Shown here piece after piece: positions 44,740 to 54,934 of a DNA stretch of 64,000 nucleotides; within the stretch, counting starts at the first letter, position 1, and the number at the start of each line of letters is the position of its first letter. The stretch spans positions 1,984,001-2,048,000 of the forward strand of contig NZ_CP064787.1 of NCBI RefSeq assembly GCF_017094505.1, read 5' to 3'. Below the pieces are notes generated by a model, which was given only the letters and a program-made list of their open reading frames with translations, had not been told where the DNA came from and searched no databases. Origin of the DNA: Halapricum desulfuricans (GTDB lineage Archaea; Halobacteriota; Halobacteria; Halobacteriales; Haloarculaceae). Made by a program: the position numbers and the translations under genes.

Positions 44740-45444
44740 TCACCGCGGAATCGCCCGGATCGTCATCGCTTTCAGCGATGCGACGACCGGATCGCCGACG
44801 GCCAGATCGAGCAGCTCGAGACTCCGGCAGGTCACGAGCGCCGTCAGCGGTCGTTCCGCACCCACGTCGACGGTGACGGTCGCGACCGCCTCGCCCGCGT
44901 CGATGTCGGTCACGGTCCCCGAAAGGCGGTTTCGGGCGCTGGTCTCGGCAGCCATCGGTGCGGCGTCCGGCGACTGCAAGGTCACCGCGTCGGCCCTGAT
45001 CGATACCTGGACTGTCTCGGCGTCGGCCTCGACAAGCGCCCGGAGTTCGCCCGCGTCGGTCTCGACGACTCCGAGTTCGCCGGTCCGCTCGACGACGCGC
45101 CCCTCCAGAACGGTCTCGTCGGTCTCGGCGACGCCCGAATACTCCGCTCGCAGGCGATCGAATCGCGCCAGCAGCGTCTCCGCGAGGTCGGTCAACTCGC
45201 TGCCGCCGCCGCTGGCCCCGCCGCGCTGGCGATCGAGCAGCGGGCCGAACGCCTCCTCGAGCGTCGAGAGTCGTTTGTGTGCCCGGGAATAGGACCGGCC
45301 CAGCGACTGAGCGGCGGCGTTCAGCGATCCGGTCTCGGCGACGGCCCGAAGTAGCGCCGCGTCCCTGTCCTCGAAGGCGACGCCATCGGCGTACAGCCGC
45401 GCCGCGAAATCAGCGCTCGGGGGTTCGTCGCCGTAACGACTCAT
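44740..45444 (-). CDS. ModE-like molybdate/tungstate-responsive regulator
   Basis: 234 residues from the ATG at 45444: the HTH (LLRAVAETGSLNAAAQSLGRSYSRAHKRLSTLEEAFGPLLDRQRGGASGGGSELTD) is the ModE N-terminal fold with its AAxxLGxSYxxAxxRLxxLE and GGxxGGGxxLT phrases. The C-terminal part (ARNRLSGTVTDIDAGEAVATVTVDVGAERPLTALVTCRSLELLDLAVGDPVVASLKAMTI) is a TOBE/molbindin domain that binds oxyanions. It is divergent from the substrate-binding protein gene with only 58 bp between, including a perfect 13-bp palindrome. So it very probably represses this transporter when molybdate or tungstate is plentiful. Confidence 0.88.
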   Translation of the reverse strand: MSRYGDEPPSADFAARLYADGVAFEDRDAALLRAVAETGSLNAAAQSLGRSYSRAHKRLSTLEEAFGPLLDRQRGGASGGGSELTDLAETLLARFDRLRAEYSGVAETDETVLEGRVVERTGELGVVETDAGELRALVEADAETVQVSIRADAVTLQSPDAAPMAAETSARNRLSGTVTDIDAGEAVATVTVDVGAERPLTALVTCRSLELLDLAVGDPVVASLKAMTIRAIPR

Positions 45445-45467
45445 GGCTAGGGGTTCGTCGGTAGCTC

Positions 45468-45480
45468 CATAACGGTTATG
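45468..45480. promoter_or_regulatory. operator candidate, perfect 13-bp palindrome
   Basis: CATAAC-G-GTTATG is centred between the divergent ModE-like gene and the transporter operon, in the only AT-rich part of the 58-bp gap. It is the best candidate site for ModE-type repression of both directions. Confidence 0.55.
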
Positions 45481-45502
45481 TCCGGGTCGGCGAAAGAGCG
45501 AT

Positions 45503-46441
45503 ATGTCTATGCCGAAACAACGGTCGCGTCGGGCCGTCCTCAAATCGATAGCAGGGGGTGCAGCGGTCGGCCTCGCCGGCTGTCTCGGGTCCGAGTCGTC
45601 GGTCAGCGTTCTCTCTGCGGGGAGTCTCGCGGCGACGTTCGAAGACCACGTGGGACCGGCCTTCGAGTCCGAGACGGGGATCACCGTTCAGGGCGAGTAC
45701 TTCGGTTCGAACGCCGTCATGCGGATGGTCGAGGACGGGACGAAACACCCCGACGTGGTCGTCAGCGCGGACGCGACGCTGCTGCGCGATCGCCTCGTCG
45801 GGACGCACACCGACTGGGACGTCGAGTTTGCGACGAACGTCCTCGGTATCGGCTACAACGCCGACACGGGGTTCGGGTCGAAGATGGCCGCGGGCGAACA
45901 AGAGTGGTACGACCTCATTCGCGAAACCGAACAGGGGGACATCGCCATCAGCAACCCCGAACAGGACCCGCTGGGATATCGTGCCTGGCAGGCGTTCGGC
46001 CTCGCCGAACGCGAGCACGACATCGAGGGGTTTCGAGAAGAGGTGTGGGACCTCGTCGAACAGGTGGCCGAAGAACCACAGGTGCTCGGCGGTGTCGAAG
46101 GGGGCTCCAGAGCGGGTGCAGTCGTCTACGGGAATATGGCCCGCGATCACGACATTCCCTTCGAGCCGTTCCCGGCGGCGTACAACTTCGCCGACCCGTC
46201 GCTCGCTGATCACTACGCGACCGCTGAATACACGTTCGAACAAGACGGCACAACTGTCGAGGGGCGGCCGATACTGTACAACGCGACGGTGCTCGATCGA
46301 GCGGACGCGCCCGAGAACGGCCGCAGGCTGGTCGAATTTCTCGCAAGCAATCCCGACGACGTGCTCGGGGAGGCGGGGCTCGCGACGGCGGACAGCCTCC
46401 CTCGCGCTCACGGAACCCTCCCGGATGGACTGACAATATGA
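45503..46441 (+). CDS. wtpA: molybdate/tungstate ABC transporter substrate-binding protein
   Basis: 312 residues. The N-terminus MSMPKQRSRRAVLKSIAGGAAVGLAGC is a Tat signal ending in a lipobox (C27). The mature part begins SVSVLSAGSLAATFEDHVGPAFESETGITVQGEYFGSNAVMRMVEDGTKHPDVVVSAD, the ModA/WtpA oxyanion-binding start (LSAGSL, GS, DVVVSAD). ISNPEQDPLGYRAWQAFGLAE and AYNFADPSLADHYA fit the WtpA branch. It is a cell-surface lipoprotein that delivers the oxyanion to the permease. Its stop codon overlaps the permease start. Confidence 0.9.
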   Translation: MSMPKQRSRRAVLKSIAGGAAVGLAGCLGSESSVSVLSAGSLAATFEDHVGPAFESETGITVQGEYFGSNAVMRMVEDGTKHPDVVVSADATLLRDRLVGTHTDWDVEFATNVLGIGYNADTGFGSKMAAGEQEWYDLIRETEQGDIAISNPEQDPLGYRAWQAFGLAEREHDIEGFREEVWDLVEQVAEEPQVLGGVEGGSRAGAVVYGNMARDHDIPFEPFPAAYNFADPSLADHYATAEYTFEQDGTTVEGRPILYNATVLDRADAPENGRRLVEFLASNPDDVLGEAGLATADSLPRAHGTLPDGLTI

Positions 46442-47280
46442 GATCGCACACCTCACCGACAGACGGGGACGTGAGCACGTACACGCGAACACCAGGGACA
46501 GTGCGCTCGACACTACTCGTGCCGGCACTTTTAGGCGGGTTGTTGTTGGTCTACGTGGCTGTGCCGTTCGTGGCGTTTCTCGCTCGGACCGGAACGGCGG
46601 ACGTTCTCGCCAGATTAGCCGAGCCACAGGCACAAGCGGCGGTCCGAAACTCACTCCTGACGGCGACGACCTCGACGATAGTGGCAACGGTGCTGGGCGT
46701 CCCGCTGGCGTACGTCCTCGCCCGCCGATCGTTCCCCGGGAAACGACTGCTCGAGGGACTGATCATCCTGCCGCTGGTGTTGCCCCCGGTGGTCGCCGGC
46801 GCGATGCTCCTGACGGCGTTCGGCCGGTTCACACCGATCGGCGCGACAGCCTACGCAGTCGGGATCGAACTGACTGGCAGCTTCATCGGTATCGTCCTGG
46901 CACAGACGTTCGTCGCCGCTCCCTTCGTCGTCGTCACCGCCAGGGCCGGGTTCGGCGCGATCGACGAGCGGCTCGAACGCGCCTCGCGCTCGCTGGGATA
47001 CTCGGCGCTCGGCACGTTCAGACACGTCGCGCTCCCGCTGGCCCGCGGGGCGATCCTCGCGGGGATCACGCTCACGTTCGCCCGTGCGATGGGCGAGTTC
47101 GGCGCGACGTACATGGTCGCGTCGAACCCCCGGACGATGCCGACGCGCATCTGGGTCGACTTCATCAACGGCGGGATCGACGCCGTCGTCCCGGTCGGGC
47201 TGGCGCTGCTGGCCGTGACGCTGGCGGTGCTGGCCGTCGTTCAGCGAGTCGGACGGGTCCCGACGGTGATCGAACGATGA
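46438..47280 (+). CDS. wtpB: molybdate/tungstate ABC transporter permease
   Basis: 280 residues with six to seven membrane helices (first at about 24-43, LVPALLGGLLLVYVAVPFVAFL). The ABC-contact EAA loop is ERASRSLGYSALGTFRHVALPLARGAILAGITLTFARAMGEFGATYMVA, with the FARAMGEFGAT phrase of ModB/WtpB-type permeases. Start and stop overlap the neighbouring genes by four bases each, so the three genes are one operon. Confidence 0.9.
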   Translation: MRSHTSPTDGDVSTYTRTPGTVRSTLLVPALLGGLLLVYVAVPFVAFLARTGTADVLARLAEPQAQAAVRNSLLTATTSTIVATVLGVPLAYVLARRSFPGKRLLEGLIILPLVLPPVVAGAMLLTAFGRFTPIGATAYAVGIELTGSFIGIVLAQTFVAAPFVVVTARAGFGAIDERLERASRSLGYSALGTFRHVALPLARGAILAGITLTFARAMGEFGATYMVASNPRTMPTRIWVDFINGGIDAVVPVGLALLAVTLAVLAVVQRVGRVPTVIER

Positions 47281-48437
47281 CGCTCGAGGTAGTCGATCTC
47301 ACACACCGATACGGGGACGAACTCGCCCTCGAAGACGTCTCTCTCGAGGTCGATGCCGGCGAGATCGTCGGGCTGCTCGGCCCGAGCGGCTGTGGCAAGA
47401 CGACGACCGTCCAGGCCATCGCCGGCCACGTGAACCCGACTGCCGGGGAGATACACCTCCGGGGGGAGGACATCACGGCCGACCCGCCAGAGCGAAGAGA
47501 CGTCGGCGTCGTCTTCCAGGAGCCGACGCTGTTTCCCCACATGACCGTCGCCGAAAACGTCGCCTACGGACTTCGTCCGGCCGGGCTCGCTCCCGACGAG
47601 CGGGCGGCGATTGTCGACCGCTATCTCGAACTCGTCTCGCTGTCCGACCAGCGCGGGGCGATGCCGGCGGCGTTGTCCGGCGGACAGAAGCGACGCGTCG
47701 AACTCGCGCGGGCGCTGGCACCGCAGCCGGACGTCCTGTTGCTCGACGAACCACTGTCGGCGCTCGATCGGGGGCTTCGCAATCAACTACGCGAGGAGAT
47801 CGCACGGATCCAGCGCGAGACGGGCGTCACGACGCTGTATGTCACCCACGATCAGGAAACGGCGATGGCGCTGTCCGACCGACTCGTCGTGATGAGCGAC
47901 GGACAGGTCGACGGCGTCGGCGAACCACGGGAGCTGTACGAGTCACCGCCGACGCCGTTCGTCGCCTCGTTTCTCGGCCGGTCGACGCGGCTTCCGGTCA
48001 CGCCGCCCGGCGACCCGGGACTCACGCTTGAGGCCCGAGCGCTGGCCGGCGACGGCGGCACACCAGCCGACACGAGTCTCATCTGTCTCGCCCGTCCGAG
48101 CGATCTCACGCTCCTCGACAGCGAGCGGACGGAAGCCGGATACTCACTGGCCGGCGTCGTCGATCGCGTCACCGACCTCGGCACGCGTTACGAGGTCGTC
48201 CTCGTGCTGGATGCCGGCGGTGAGCTGACGGTCGAAACCCAGCGCGTGCAACTGGAGCCGGGCGAGCGGGCGCACTGTACAATCGACAGGACGGATCTGC
48301 TCCTGTTCGAGGAGTCGTCCGGGCGTGTCGGCCCCGCGTGTTGCTCTCCGGAACGCGATGGCGAACGGCTCAGTCGTCGGTACTCGCCGCGGACTGTGTC
48401 GGTACCCCGCGGTGGCCGAGGTCCGAATCGACGGTGA
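47277..48437 (+). CDS. wtpC: molybdate/tungstate ABC transporter ATPase
   Basis: 386 residues. Walker [16 protein letters not shown] at about 36-50, Q-loop [14 protein letters not shown], signature [17 protein letters not shown], Walker [14 protein letters not shown]-loop [14 protein letters not shown]-terminal TOBE segment spans about 285-345 ([34 protein letters not shown]). The last 30-40 residues ([33 protein letters not shown]) are arginine-rich, unlike the family, and lie over the 3' end of the converging transducer gene. The natural stop may have been lost by mutation. Confidence 0.88.
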   Translation: MTLEVVDLTHRYGDELALEDVSLEVDAGEIVGLLGPSGCGKTTTVQAIAGHVNPTAGEIHLRGEDITADPPERRDVGVVFQEPTLFPHMTVAENVAYGLRPAGLAPDERAAIVDRYLELVSLSDQRGAMPAALSGGQKRRVELARALAPQPDVLLLDEPLSALDRGLRNQLREEIARIQRETGVTTLYVTHDQETAMALSDRLVVMSDGQVDGVGEPRELYESPPTPFVASFLGRSTRLPVTPPGDPGLTLEARALAGDGGTPADTSLICLARPSDLTLLDSERTEAGYSLAGVVDRVTDLGTRYEVVLVLDAGGELTVETQRVQLEPGERAHCTIDRTDLLLFEESSGRVGPACCSPERDGERLSRRYSPRTVSVPRGGRGPNRR

Positions 48438-50070
48438 ACGATTCGAGGCGCTCGGCGAGCGCGGCGGCGTCGGCCGACAGGTCCTCGACAGCGCCGGTGA
48501 CCGTCTCGATAGTCGCCGTCTGCTGTTGGGCCGCAGCCGCGCCGTCCTCGGCCTCAGCGGCCGTCTGTTCGCTGATCGAAGCGACCTCGTCGACCAGATC
48601 CACGACTTCGGTCGCCGTCTCGGCTTGGTCGTCCGTCGCCGCGCTGATCTCCTGGAGACCGCCGTCGATCTCCTCGACGAGCGATACGATGTCCTCGAAG
48701 TCCCCGACAGCGTCCTCGACAGAGCGAGCCGTCGTGTCGACCTGCTCGGTCATGTCTTCGACGTCGCCGACCGTCGATTCGGAGGTCGCCTGGACGGTCT
48801 CGATCCGATCGGAGATGTCGGCCGCGGCGTCGGCCGTCTCCCCGGCGAGGCCCTTGATCTCCTCGGCGACGACGCCGAATCCCTCTCCGGCCTCTCCAGC
48901 GCGTGCGGCCTCGATCGAGGCGTTGAGCGCGAGCATGTTCGTCTCGGCGGCTATCTCGTCGATAAAGGAGACGATCTCGTCGATCTCGCGGATCTCCTCG
49001 GCCAACTGCTCGACGGCGCTGGCCGTTTCGTCGATCCGCGTTTCGAGGACGCGCAACTCCTCGATAGCCTCGCTGGCGGCGTCCTGACCGGACTGGCCGC
49101 GCTCGGCGGCCGTACTCGCGGTTCCGGCGACCTCGTCGGCGGAGGCGGCGATCTCCTCGACGGTCGCCGAGAGGTCGTTCATCGCCTCCGAGACGGTGTG
49201 GAGCCGGGCCGTTTGATCAGCGGCCCCGTCGCTGATCTCCTGAACGGAGCGGGCGACCTCGTCGCTGGCGTCGCTGATCTCCGCGACGCTTTCGTCGACC
49301 TCGTCGCTGGCGGTATCGACGCGCTCGGCGAACGCGACGACGTCACCGAGCGTCTCCGCGAGCGTCGTGACCAGCGCGTTGTAGTTTTCGACGACGCCCC
49401 GGTAGGCGTCGTCGTCGAACTGGAGATCCACATCGTCGATCGTCGCGGTGAGATCGCCGTCGCGAGCGCGCTCGGCGGCGCCGCCGAACGCCGAGACGAG
49501 TTCGTCGAGTCGATCCGATCGCCGCTCCAGTCGCTCGGTCATCTCCTGGAGCTCCGTCGTGTGCTCGGTGAGACTGTCGTTCATCTCCCGGAGCGACGCG
49601 CCGAAATCGCCGGGCACGTCCCGATCGAGCACCTCGGCGTCGAACTCCTGGCGAGCGAGCGCGTCGGCCTGATCCGCGACGACGTTCAGGTACGCCTGCA
49701 TCTCGGCGAACTCGTCGGTGAGGTCACCGAGTTCGTCGTCCTGCTCGAGTCGCCGGACGTCCGTCGAGAAGTCGCCCTCCGCGATGGCTGTCGCGTGTTC
49801 TTCGAGGCGCTCGATCGGTTCGATCATGTCCCAGCGCGTGATGATGACCGTGTTGACAAACGCCACAACAGCCACACCCAGGAGGACGAGCGCCAGCCCG
49901 ATCCGGACCAGACCACTGAAAAACAGCGAAACGAGAACCAGCGTTACCGAGATCGAAAACTGAATGACGACCGCAGCCAGCACCTTCCGCTCGACTGACT
50001 GCGTGACGCCGAGTTTGTCCATCATCCACCAGAGGGAGTCAGTATACAGGTCGACGAGCGATGATACCAT
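48370..50070 (-). CDS. methyl-accepting transducer with minimal membrane hairpin
   Basis: 566 residues. Two membrane helices (about 30-51 and 55-77) are joined by only three or four residues, so there is no extracellular ligand domain. HAMP-like and linker coiled coils follow (80-270), then the cytoplasmic signalling domain with the tip [47 protein letters not shown] (about 380-425). It must sense an internal or membrane signal, or a partner protein. It is not near che genes. Its 3' end overlaps the transporter ATPase gene by 68 bp. Confidence 0.9.
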   Translation of the reverse strand: MVSSLVDLYTDSLWWMMDKLGVTQSVERKVLAAVVIQFSISVTLVLVSLFFSGLVRIGLALVLLGVAVVAFVNTVIITRWDMIEPIERLEEHATAIAEGDFSTDVRRLEQDDELGDLTDEFAEMQAYLNVVADQADALARQEFDAEVLDRDVPGDFGASLREMNDSLTEHTTELQEMTERLERRSDRLDELVSAFGGAAERARDGDLTATIDDVDLQFDDDAYRGVVENYNALVTTLAETLGDVVAFAERVDTASDEVDESVAEISDASDEVARSVQEISDGAADQTARLHTVSEAMNDLSATVEEIAASADEVAGTASTAAERGQSGQDAASEAIEELRVLETRIDETASAVEQLAEEIREIDEIVSFIDEIAAETNMLALNASIEAARAGEAGEGFGVVAEEIKGLAGETADAAADISDRIETVQATSESTVGDVEDMTEQVDTTARSVEDAVGDFEDIVSLVEEIDGGLQEISAATDDQAETATEVVDLVDEVASISEQTAAEAEDGAAAAQQQTATIETVTGAVEDLSADAAALAERLESFTVDSDLGHRGVPTQSAASTDD

Positions 50071-50182
50071 GTCCGGATCTCTCGAGGCGTTTTAATAGGT
50101 TTGGCGTCCCGTTTTCGAGAATTGAAAATCGGAGTCGTAGTCGCCACTTCGACCGTGATAGATATTATTGCCCTTATTTGGA

Positions 50183-50189
50183 TTTAATA
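50183..50189 (+). promoter_or_regulatory. TATA box of the glutamate synthase gene
   Basis: The tttaata sequence in an AT-rich gap between the divergent transducer and gltB lies 57 bp before the gltB ATG. It would place transcription start about 30 bp upstream of the ATG. A second, minus-strand TATA-like tattaaaa near 50090 could serve the transducer. Confidence 0.4.
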
Positions 50190-50245
50190 GTCCCTTTCTC
50201 CTTGTAGGTCAGCCTCTTATTCCCTCAGTCGCCATGGAGTAGCAC

Positions 50246-53200
50246 ATGACTCAAGATGGCACACACGGCGCGCAGGGCCAACACTGCTGTGGGCCGGGGT
50301 CAGACGCACGCGCTAACTGCGGGGTCGGGGTCGTCATGGACCTCGACGGCGGCGGCGGTTCATGGGTCGTACGGGACGCACTGGAGCTGCTCGAGAATCT
50401 CGAACATCGAGGGACGACCGGGGCAGAGGAAAACACCGGCGACGGGGCCGGGATCAAGCTCCGGATTCCGCACGCGTTCTTCAGCGACGTTCTCGACGCG
50501 GCGCTGCCCGAACCGGGCGCGTATGCGATCGGGACGGTCTTCTTTCCGACAGCGGACGAAGAGCGCGAACGGCTCAAGGACGTCGTCGAGCAGCAACTCG
50601 CCGACGAAGGGCTGGACACCCTGGCCTGGCGGTCGGTCCCGACGGACAGCGACGGACTGGGCGCGACGGCGCTTGAAAGCGAGCCGGACGTCTGGCAGGT
50701 CTTCGTCGAGTCCGCGACGGGCCGGACCGGCGACGCGTTCGGTCGACAGCTGTACGTCGCCCGCCGCGTGCTGGAAAATCACGTCGCGCAAGCGGACCTC
50801 CCGGGCAGCGACCGGTTTTACGTCGTCTCGCTCGATCACAAGACCGTCGACTACAAGGGCCTGCTGAAGGCCGAACAGCTGCCCGACTACTACCCCGATC
50901 TCACCGACGGGCGCGTCGGGTCGACGTTCGCGATGGTCCACGCCCGGTTCTCGACGAACACGCTCGGCGCGTGGCACCTCGCGCATCCCTACCGGCGGAT
51001 CGTCCACAACGGCGAGTTCAACACCATCCGGGGCAACATCAACTGGATGCGCGCCCGCGAGACCGACCTCGCGACCGACGCGTTCGACGACGTGACGCCC
51101 GGAGAGGGGTCGGCGATCGAGAAACTCCTGCCGGTGATCGACGACCCCGACCAGTCCGACACTGCAAGCGTCGACAACGCGCTCGAACTGCTCCTGCAGG
51201 CGGGACGGGACCTCCCGCACGCGCTTCGGCTGTTGATCCCCGAGGCCTGGCGACACGAGGACAACGACCTCTCCCGGGCGCGTCGGGAGTTCTACGACTA
51301 CCACGCGTCGCTGGTCGAACCCTGGGACGGGCCGGCGCTCGTGGCCGCGACCGACGGCGAGCGCGTCGGGGCCGTGCTCGATCGCAACGGGCTGCGACCC
51401 GCTCGCTACGACGTGCTCGAAAACGGGACGCTGGTGATGGCGAGCGAGGCCGGCGCGCTCGATTACGAGCCCGAGGAGATCCGCGAACGCGGCCGTCTCC
51501 AGCCCGGACAGTGTTTCCTCGCCGATCCCGAAGAGGGGCGGGTCATACCTGACGAGGAGGTCTTCGACGACCTCGTCGACGAGAAGTACGGCGAGTGGGT
51601 CGAAAACGAGCAGGTGCGACTGTCCGATCTCACGGACAGCGAATACGACACTCGCCACGGGGTCGTCGAACTTCGCAACCAGCAGGCGCTGTTCGGGTAC
51701 ACCTACGACGAGGTCGATCACCTGCTCGAGCCGATGGCCGAGTCCGGCAAGGACCCGGTCGGTTCGATGGGCGACGACACGCCGCTGTCGGTGCTCGCCC
51801 AGCACAACCGGCCGCTGGCCAGCTACTTCAAGCAGCTGTTCGCACAGGTGACGAACCCGCCGCTTGACTACATCCGCGAGGAGATCGTCACCTCCCTGGA
51901 GACCCGCATCGGCAACCAGCGTAACCTGCTTGCGGAGACCCCGGCCCACGCCCGCCAGCTGGTCGCCGACTCGCCGATCCTCACCGACGCCGAGACGGCC
52001 GAGATCAAGTCGCTCGACGCCGACGGTCTGTCGTCGCGGGTGCTCGACGCCACGTTCGATCCCGACAGCGATCTGGAGACGGCGGTCGAAGAACTCCGGG
52101 ACGCCGCGACCGACGCGGCTCGGGCCGGGACGGACGTGCTCGTCCTCTCGGACGCGGCCGCTGGAGACGACCGACTGCCGATCCCGAGCCTGCTCGCGGT
52201 CGGCGGCGTCCACCACCACCTCGTGCGCAACGGACTGCGAAACCGGGTCGGGCTGGTCGTCGAGTCGGCCGACCCCCGGACGGTCCACCAGCACGCGACG
52301 CTCGTGGGCTACGGTGCGGACGCGATCAACCCCTATCTCGCCTACCGGACGATCGAGGATCTGGTCGCCGGACCGGAAGGGGCCGACCGCAGAGAGGCGA
52401 TCGAGGCGTACGTTACGGCGCTTGAAGACGGTCTGCTCAAGACGATGGCCAAGATGGGCATCTCGACGCTTGAGAGCTATCAGGGCGCACAGATCTTCGA
52501 GGCCGTCGGACTGGCCTCGGACTTCGTCGCGGAGTACTTCGAGGGGACGACTACCCGAACCGAGGGCATCGGAATCAACGAACTGGAGTCCGATCTGCGC
52601 GACCGGTTCGCGGTCGCGTTCGAGGACGATACCGACATGGAGCGCCAGGGCGAGTTCGAGTTCCGCTCCGGGGGGATCCACCACCAGTGGAACCCCGAGA
52701 CGACAGGGAAACTCCAGCAGGCCGTCCGCGCGGGCGACTACGAGACCTACCGGGAGTTCGCCGCCGCGATCAACGAACAGGACGAGACGCTGCAGACCCT
52801 GCGCGGCTTGCTGGAATTCGAGACTGACGCCCGCGAGTCGATCCCGATCGAGGCGGTCGAACCCGTCGAGGAGATCGTCACGCGCTTCGAGACGGCGGCG
52901 ATGTCGCTGGGCTCGCTCTCGCCGGAGGCCCACGAGAACCTCGCGAAGGCGATGAACCGCATCGGCGCACACTCGAACACCGGCGAGGGCGGCGAGCCGC
53001 CGGAACGGTTCCACACCGAGACCGAATCGAAGACCAAACAGGTCGCCTCCGGCCGGTTCGGCGTCACCTCGGCGTACCTCTCGGCGGCCGAGGAGCTCCA
53101 GATCAAGATGGCTCAGGGATCGAAGCCAGGGGAGGGCGGCCATCTCCCGGGCGAGAAAGTCAACGAGATGATCGCGGAGGTCCGTCACGCGACGCCGGGG

Positions 53201-54814
53201 GTCGGGCTCATCTCGCCGCCCCCGTTGCACGACATCTACTCCATCGAGGACCTCAAACAGCTGATCCACGACCTCAAGGCGAGCAACCCCGAGGCAGACG
53301 TCAACGTCAAGCTCGTCGCCGAGGACGGCATCGGGACCATCGCGGCCGGCGTCGCGAAGGCCAACGCCGACGTGGTTCACATCTCGGGTCGCTCGGGCGG
53401 CACCGGCGCCTCGCCAAAGACGTCGATCAAGAACGCCGGCCTGCCCTGGGAGCTCGGGCTCGCGGAAGCCAACCGCACCCTCCGGGCGACGGGGCTGCGC
53501 TCGCGGATCAAGGTCACGACCGACGGCGGGCTCAAGACCGGGCGCGACGTGGCCGTCGCGGCGTTGCTCGGGGCGGAGGGATACGCATTCGGCACCGCGC
53601 CGCTCGTCACTGAGGGCTGTGTGATGGCCCGGCAGTGTCACCAGAATACTTGCCCGGTCGGCGTTGCGACCCAGAAGGAGAAACTCCGCGAGCGCTTCCC
53701 CGGCGAGCCAGAGCACGTCATCAACTACATGACCTTCGTGGCTCGGGAACTGCGAGAGATCATGGCCGAGCTCGGCTTCGCCGAACTTGACGAGATGATC
53801 GGCCGCGTCGAGTTGCTCTCCCAACGCGATGACGTCGATCACCCGAAAGCGAAGACGCTCGATCTCTCGGCGATCACCGAACCGCCCGTCGAGAGCGACG
53901 ACCGGATCAAGACCCGCGAGCAGGCCCACGACGTCGACGACCAGCTCGACTGGGAGCTACTCGAGGAGATCGGCGACGCGATCGAAGCGGGCGAGCCGGT
54001 CGCGCTGGCCGGGGCGGTCGACAACGTCGACCGGGCGGTCGGGGCGACGATCTCGAACCGCGTCTCCCGGGCGCACGGACCGGACGGGCTGCCCGAGGAC
54101 ACGATCCAGCTCGATTTCGACGGGACCGCCGGACAGAGCTTCGGCGCGTTCCTCGCCGGCGGCGTAACGATGCGGCTGACCGGATCCGGCAACGATTACG
54201 TCGGCAAGGGCCTGTCGGGCGGCAAGCTGATCGTCGACACGCCGGAGGGCGCGGCCTACGACCCAGCCGAGAACGTCGTCGTCGGCAACGTCGCGCTGTA
54301 CGGCGCGACCGGCGGCGAGGTGTACGTCAACGGTCGGGGCGGCGAGCGCTTCGCCGTCCGCAACTCAGGGGTGAAAGGCGTCGTCGAGGGCGTCGGCGAC
54401 CACGGCTGTGAGTACATGACCGGCGGCGCGATCGCCGTGCTCGGCGAGACGGGCAAGAACTTCGCCGCGGGGATGTCCGGCGGCATCGCCTACGTCTACG
54501 ATCCCGGGGGGACGCTCGCAGAGCGGGCCAACACGGAGATGGTCACGCTGTCCGATCAGCTCGATCCCGCGGACCGACGGCTGCTCCGGCGACTCCTCGA
54601 GAACCACGTCGAGTACACCGACTCGGCGCGCGCGGAGGAACTCCTCGCGGACTGGGACTCGGCACTCGACGCGTTCGTTCGCGTGCTCCCGGAGGCGTAC
54701 GCCGAGGCCATCGAAGCGCGACCCGACGCCGACGTCCGGTCCGATCTGCCCGCGCCGGCGGCTGCCGACGTCGGATCGGACTCCGGCGAATTCCCGGCCT
54801 CGACCGACGACTGA
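50246..54814 (+). CDS. gltB: glutamate synthase, large subunit
   Basis: 1522 residues, full length for the family. The enzyme makes two glutamates from glutamine and 2-oxoglutarate. The glutamine amidotransferase nucleophile is C25 in ARANCGVGVV, after a short propeptide. The FMN/central region contains the 3Fe-4S motif CVMARQCHQNTCPVG and the GTGASPKTSIKNAGLPWELGLAE stretch of the synthase barrel. The C-terminal GXGXG beta-helix repeats (GGKLIVDTPEG, GNVALYGATGGEVYVNGRGGERF, GMSGGIAYVYD) close the protein. No small subunit gene follows, as in archaea that use ferredoxin. Confidence 0.95.
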   Translation: MTQDGTHGAQGQHCCGPGSDARANCGVGVVMDLDGGGGSWVVRDALELLENLEHRGTTGAEENTGDGAGIKLRIPHAFFSDVLDAALPEPGAYAIGTVFFPTADEERERLKDVVEQQLADEGLDTLAWRSVPTDSDGLGATALESEPDVWQVFVESATGRTGDAFGRQLYVARRVLENHVAQADLPGSDRFYVVSLDHKTVDYKGLLKAEQLPDYYPDLTDGRVGSTFAMVHARFSTNTLGAWHLAHPYRRIVHNGEFNTIRGNINWMRARETDLATDAFDDVTPGEGSAIEKLLPVIDDPDQSDTASVDNALELLLQAGRDLPHALRLLIPEAWRHEDNDLSRARREFYDYHASLVEPWDGPALVAATDGERVGAVLDRNGLRPARYDVLENGTLVMASEAGALDYEPEEIRERGRLQPGQCFLADPEEGRVIPDEEVFDDLVDEKYGEWVENEQVRLSDLTDSEYDTRHGVVELRNQQALFGYTYDEVDHLLEPMAESGKDPVGSMGDDTPLSVLAQHNRPLASYFKQLFAQVTNPPLDYIREEIVTSLETRIGNQRNLLAETPAHARQLVADSPILTDAETAEIKSLDADGLSSRVLDATFDPDSDLETAVEELRDAATDAARAGTDVLVLSDAAAGDDRLPIPSLLAVGGVHHHLVRNGLRNRVGLVVESADPRTVHQHATLVGYGADAINPYLAYRTIEDLVAGPEGADRREAIEAYVTALEDGLLKTMAKMGISTLESYQGAQIFEAVGLASDFVAEYFEGTTTRTEGIGINELESDLRDRFAVAFEDDTDMERQGEFEFRSGGIHHQWNPETTGKLQQAVRAGDYETYREFAAAINEQDETLQTLRGLLEFETDARESIPIEAVEPVEEIVTRFETAAMSLGSLSPEAHENLAKAMNRIGAHSNTGEGGEPPERFHTETESKTKQVASGRFGVTSAYLSAAEELQIKMAQGSKPGEGGHLPGEKVNEMIAEVRHATPGVGLISPPPLHDIYSIEDLKQLIHDLKASNPEADVNVKLVAEDGIGTIAAGVAKANADVVHISGRSGGTGASPKTSIKNAGLPWELGLAEANRTLRATGLRSRIKVTTDGGLKTGRDVAVAALLGAEGYAFGTAPLVTEGCVMARQCHQNTCPVGVATQKEKLRERFPGEPEHVINYMTFVARELREIMAELGFAELDEMIGRVELLSQRDDVDHPKAKTLDLSAITEPPVESDDRIKTREQAHDVDDQLDWELLEEIGDAIEAGEPVALAGAVDNVDRAVGATISNRVSRAHGPDGLPEDTIQLDFDGTAGQSFGAFLAGGVTMRLTGSGNDYVGKGLSGGKLIVDTPEGAAYDPAENVVVGNVALYGATGGEVYVNGRGGERFAVRNSGVKGVVEGVGDHGCEYMTGGAIAVLGETGKNFAAGMSGGIAYVYDPGGTLAERANTEMVTLSDQLDPADRRLLRRLLENHVEYTDSARAEELLADWDSALDAFVRVLPEAYAEAIEARPDADVRSDLPAPAAADVGSDSGEFPASTDD

Positions 54815-54934
54815 TCGTCGCTCGTCCCGCCTGCGCAGCCGCTCTGGCTTCCCCTTCCGCTCGGGGCGTCCGTACTGCGAGCCTCGCGTCCGGGATCGGC
54901 AGGGACTAGTGTCCCGAACACGTTCGATCGGGCG

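Noticed and set aside
50360-53929. 1189-codon open frame on the minus strand under gltB
   Set aside because: It is an antisense shadow. The plus-strand protein has full glutamate synthase motifs over the same bases, and the minus translation is arginine/leucine/valine repeats without any domain. GC-rich codon use keeps such frames open.
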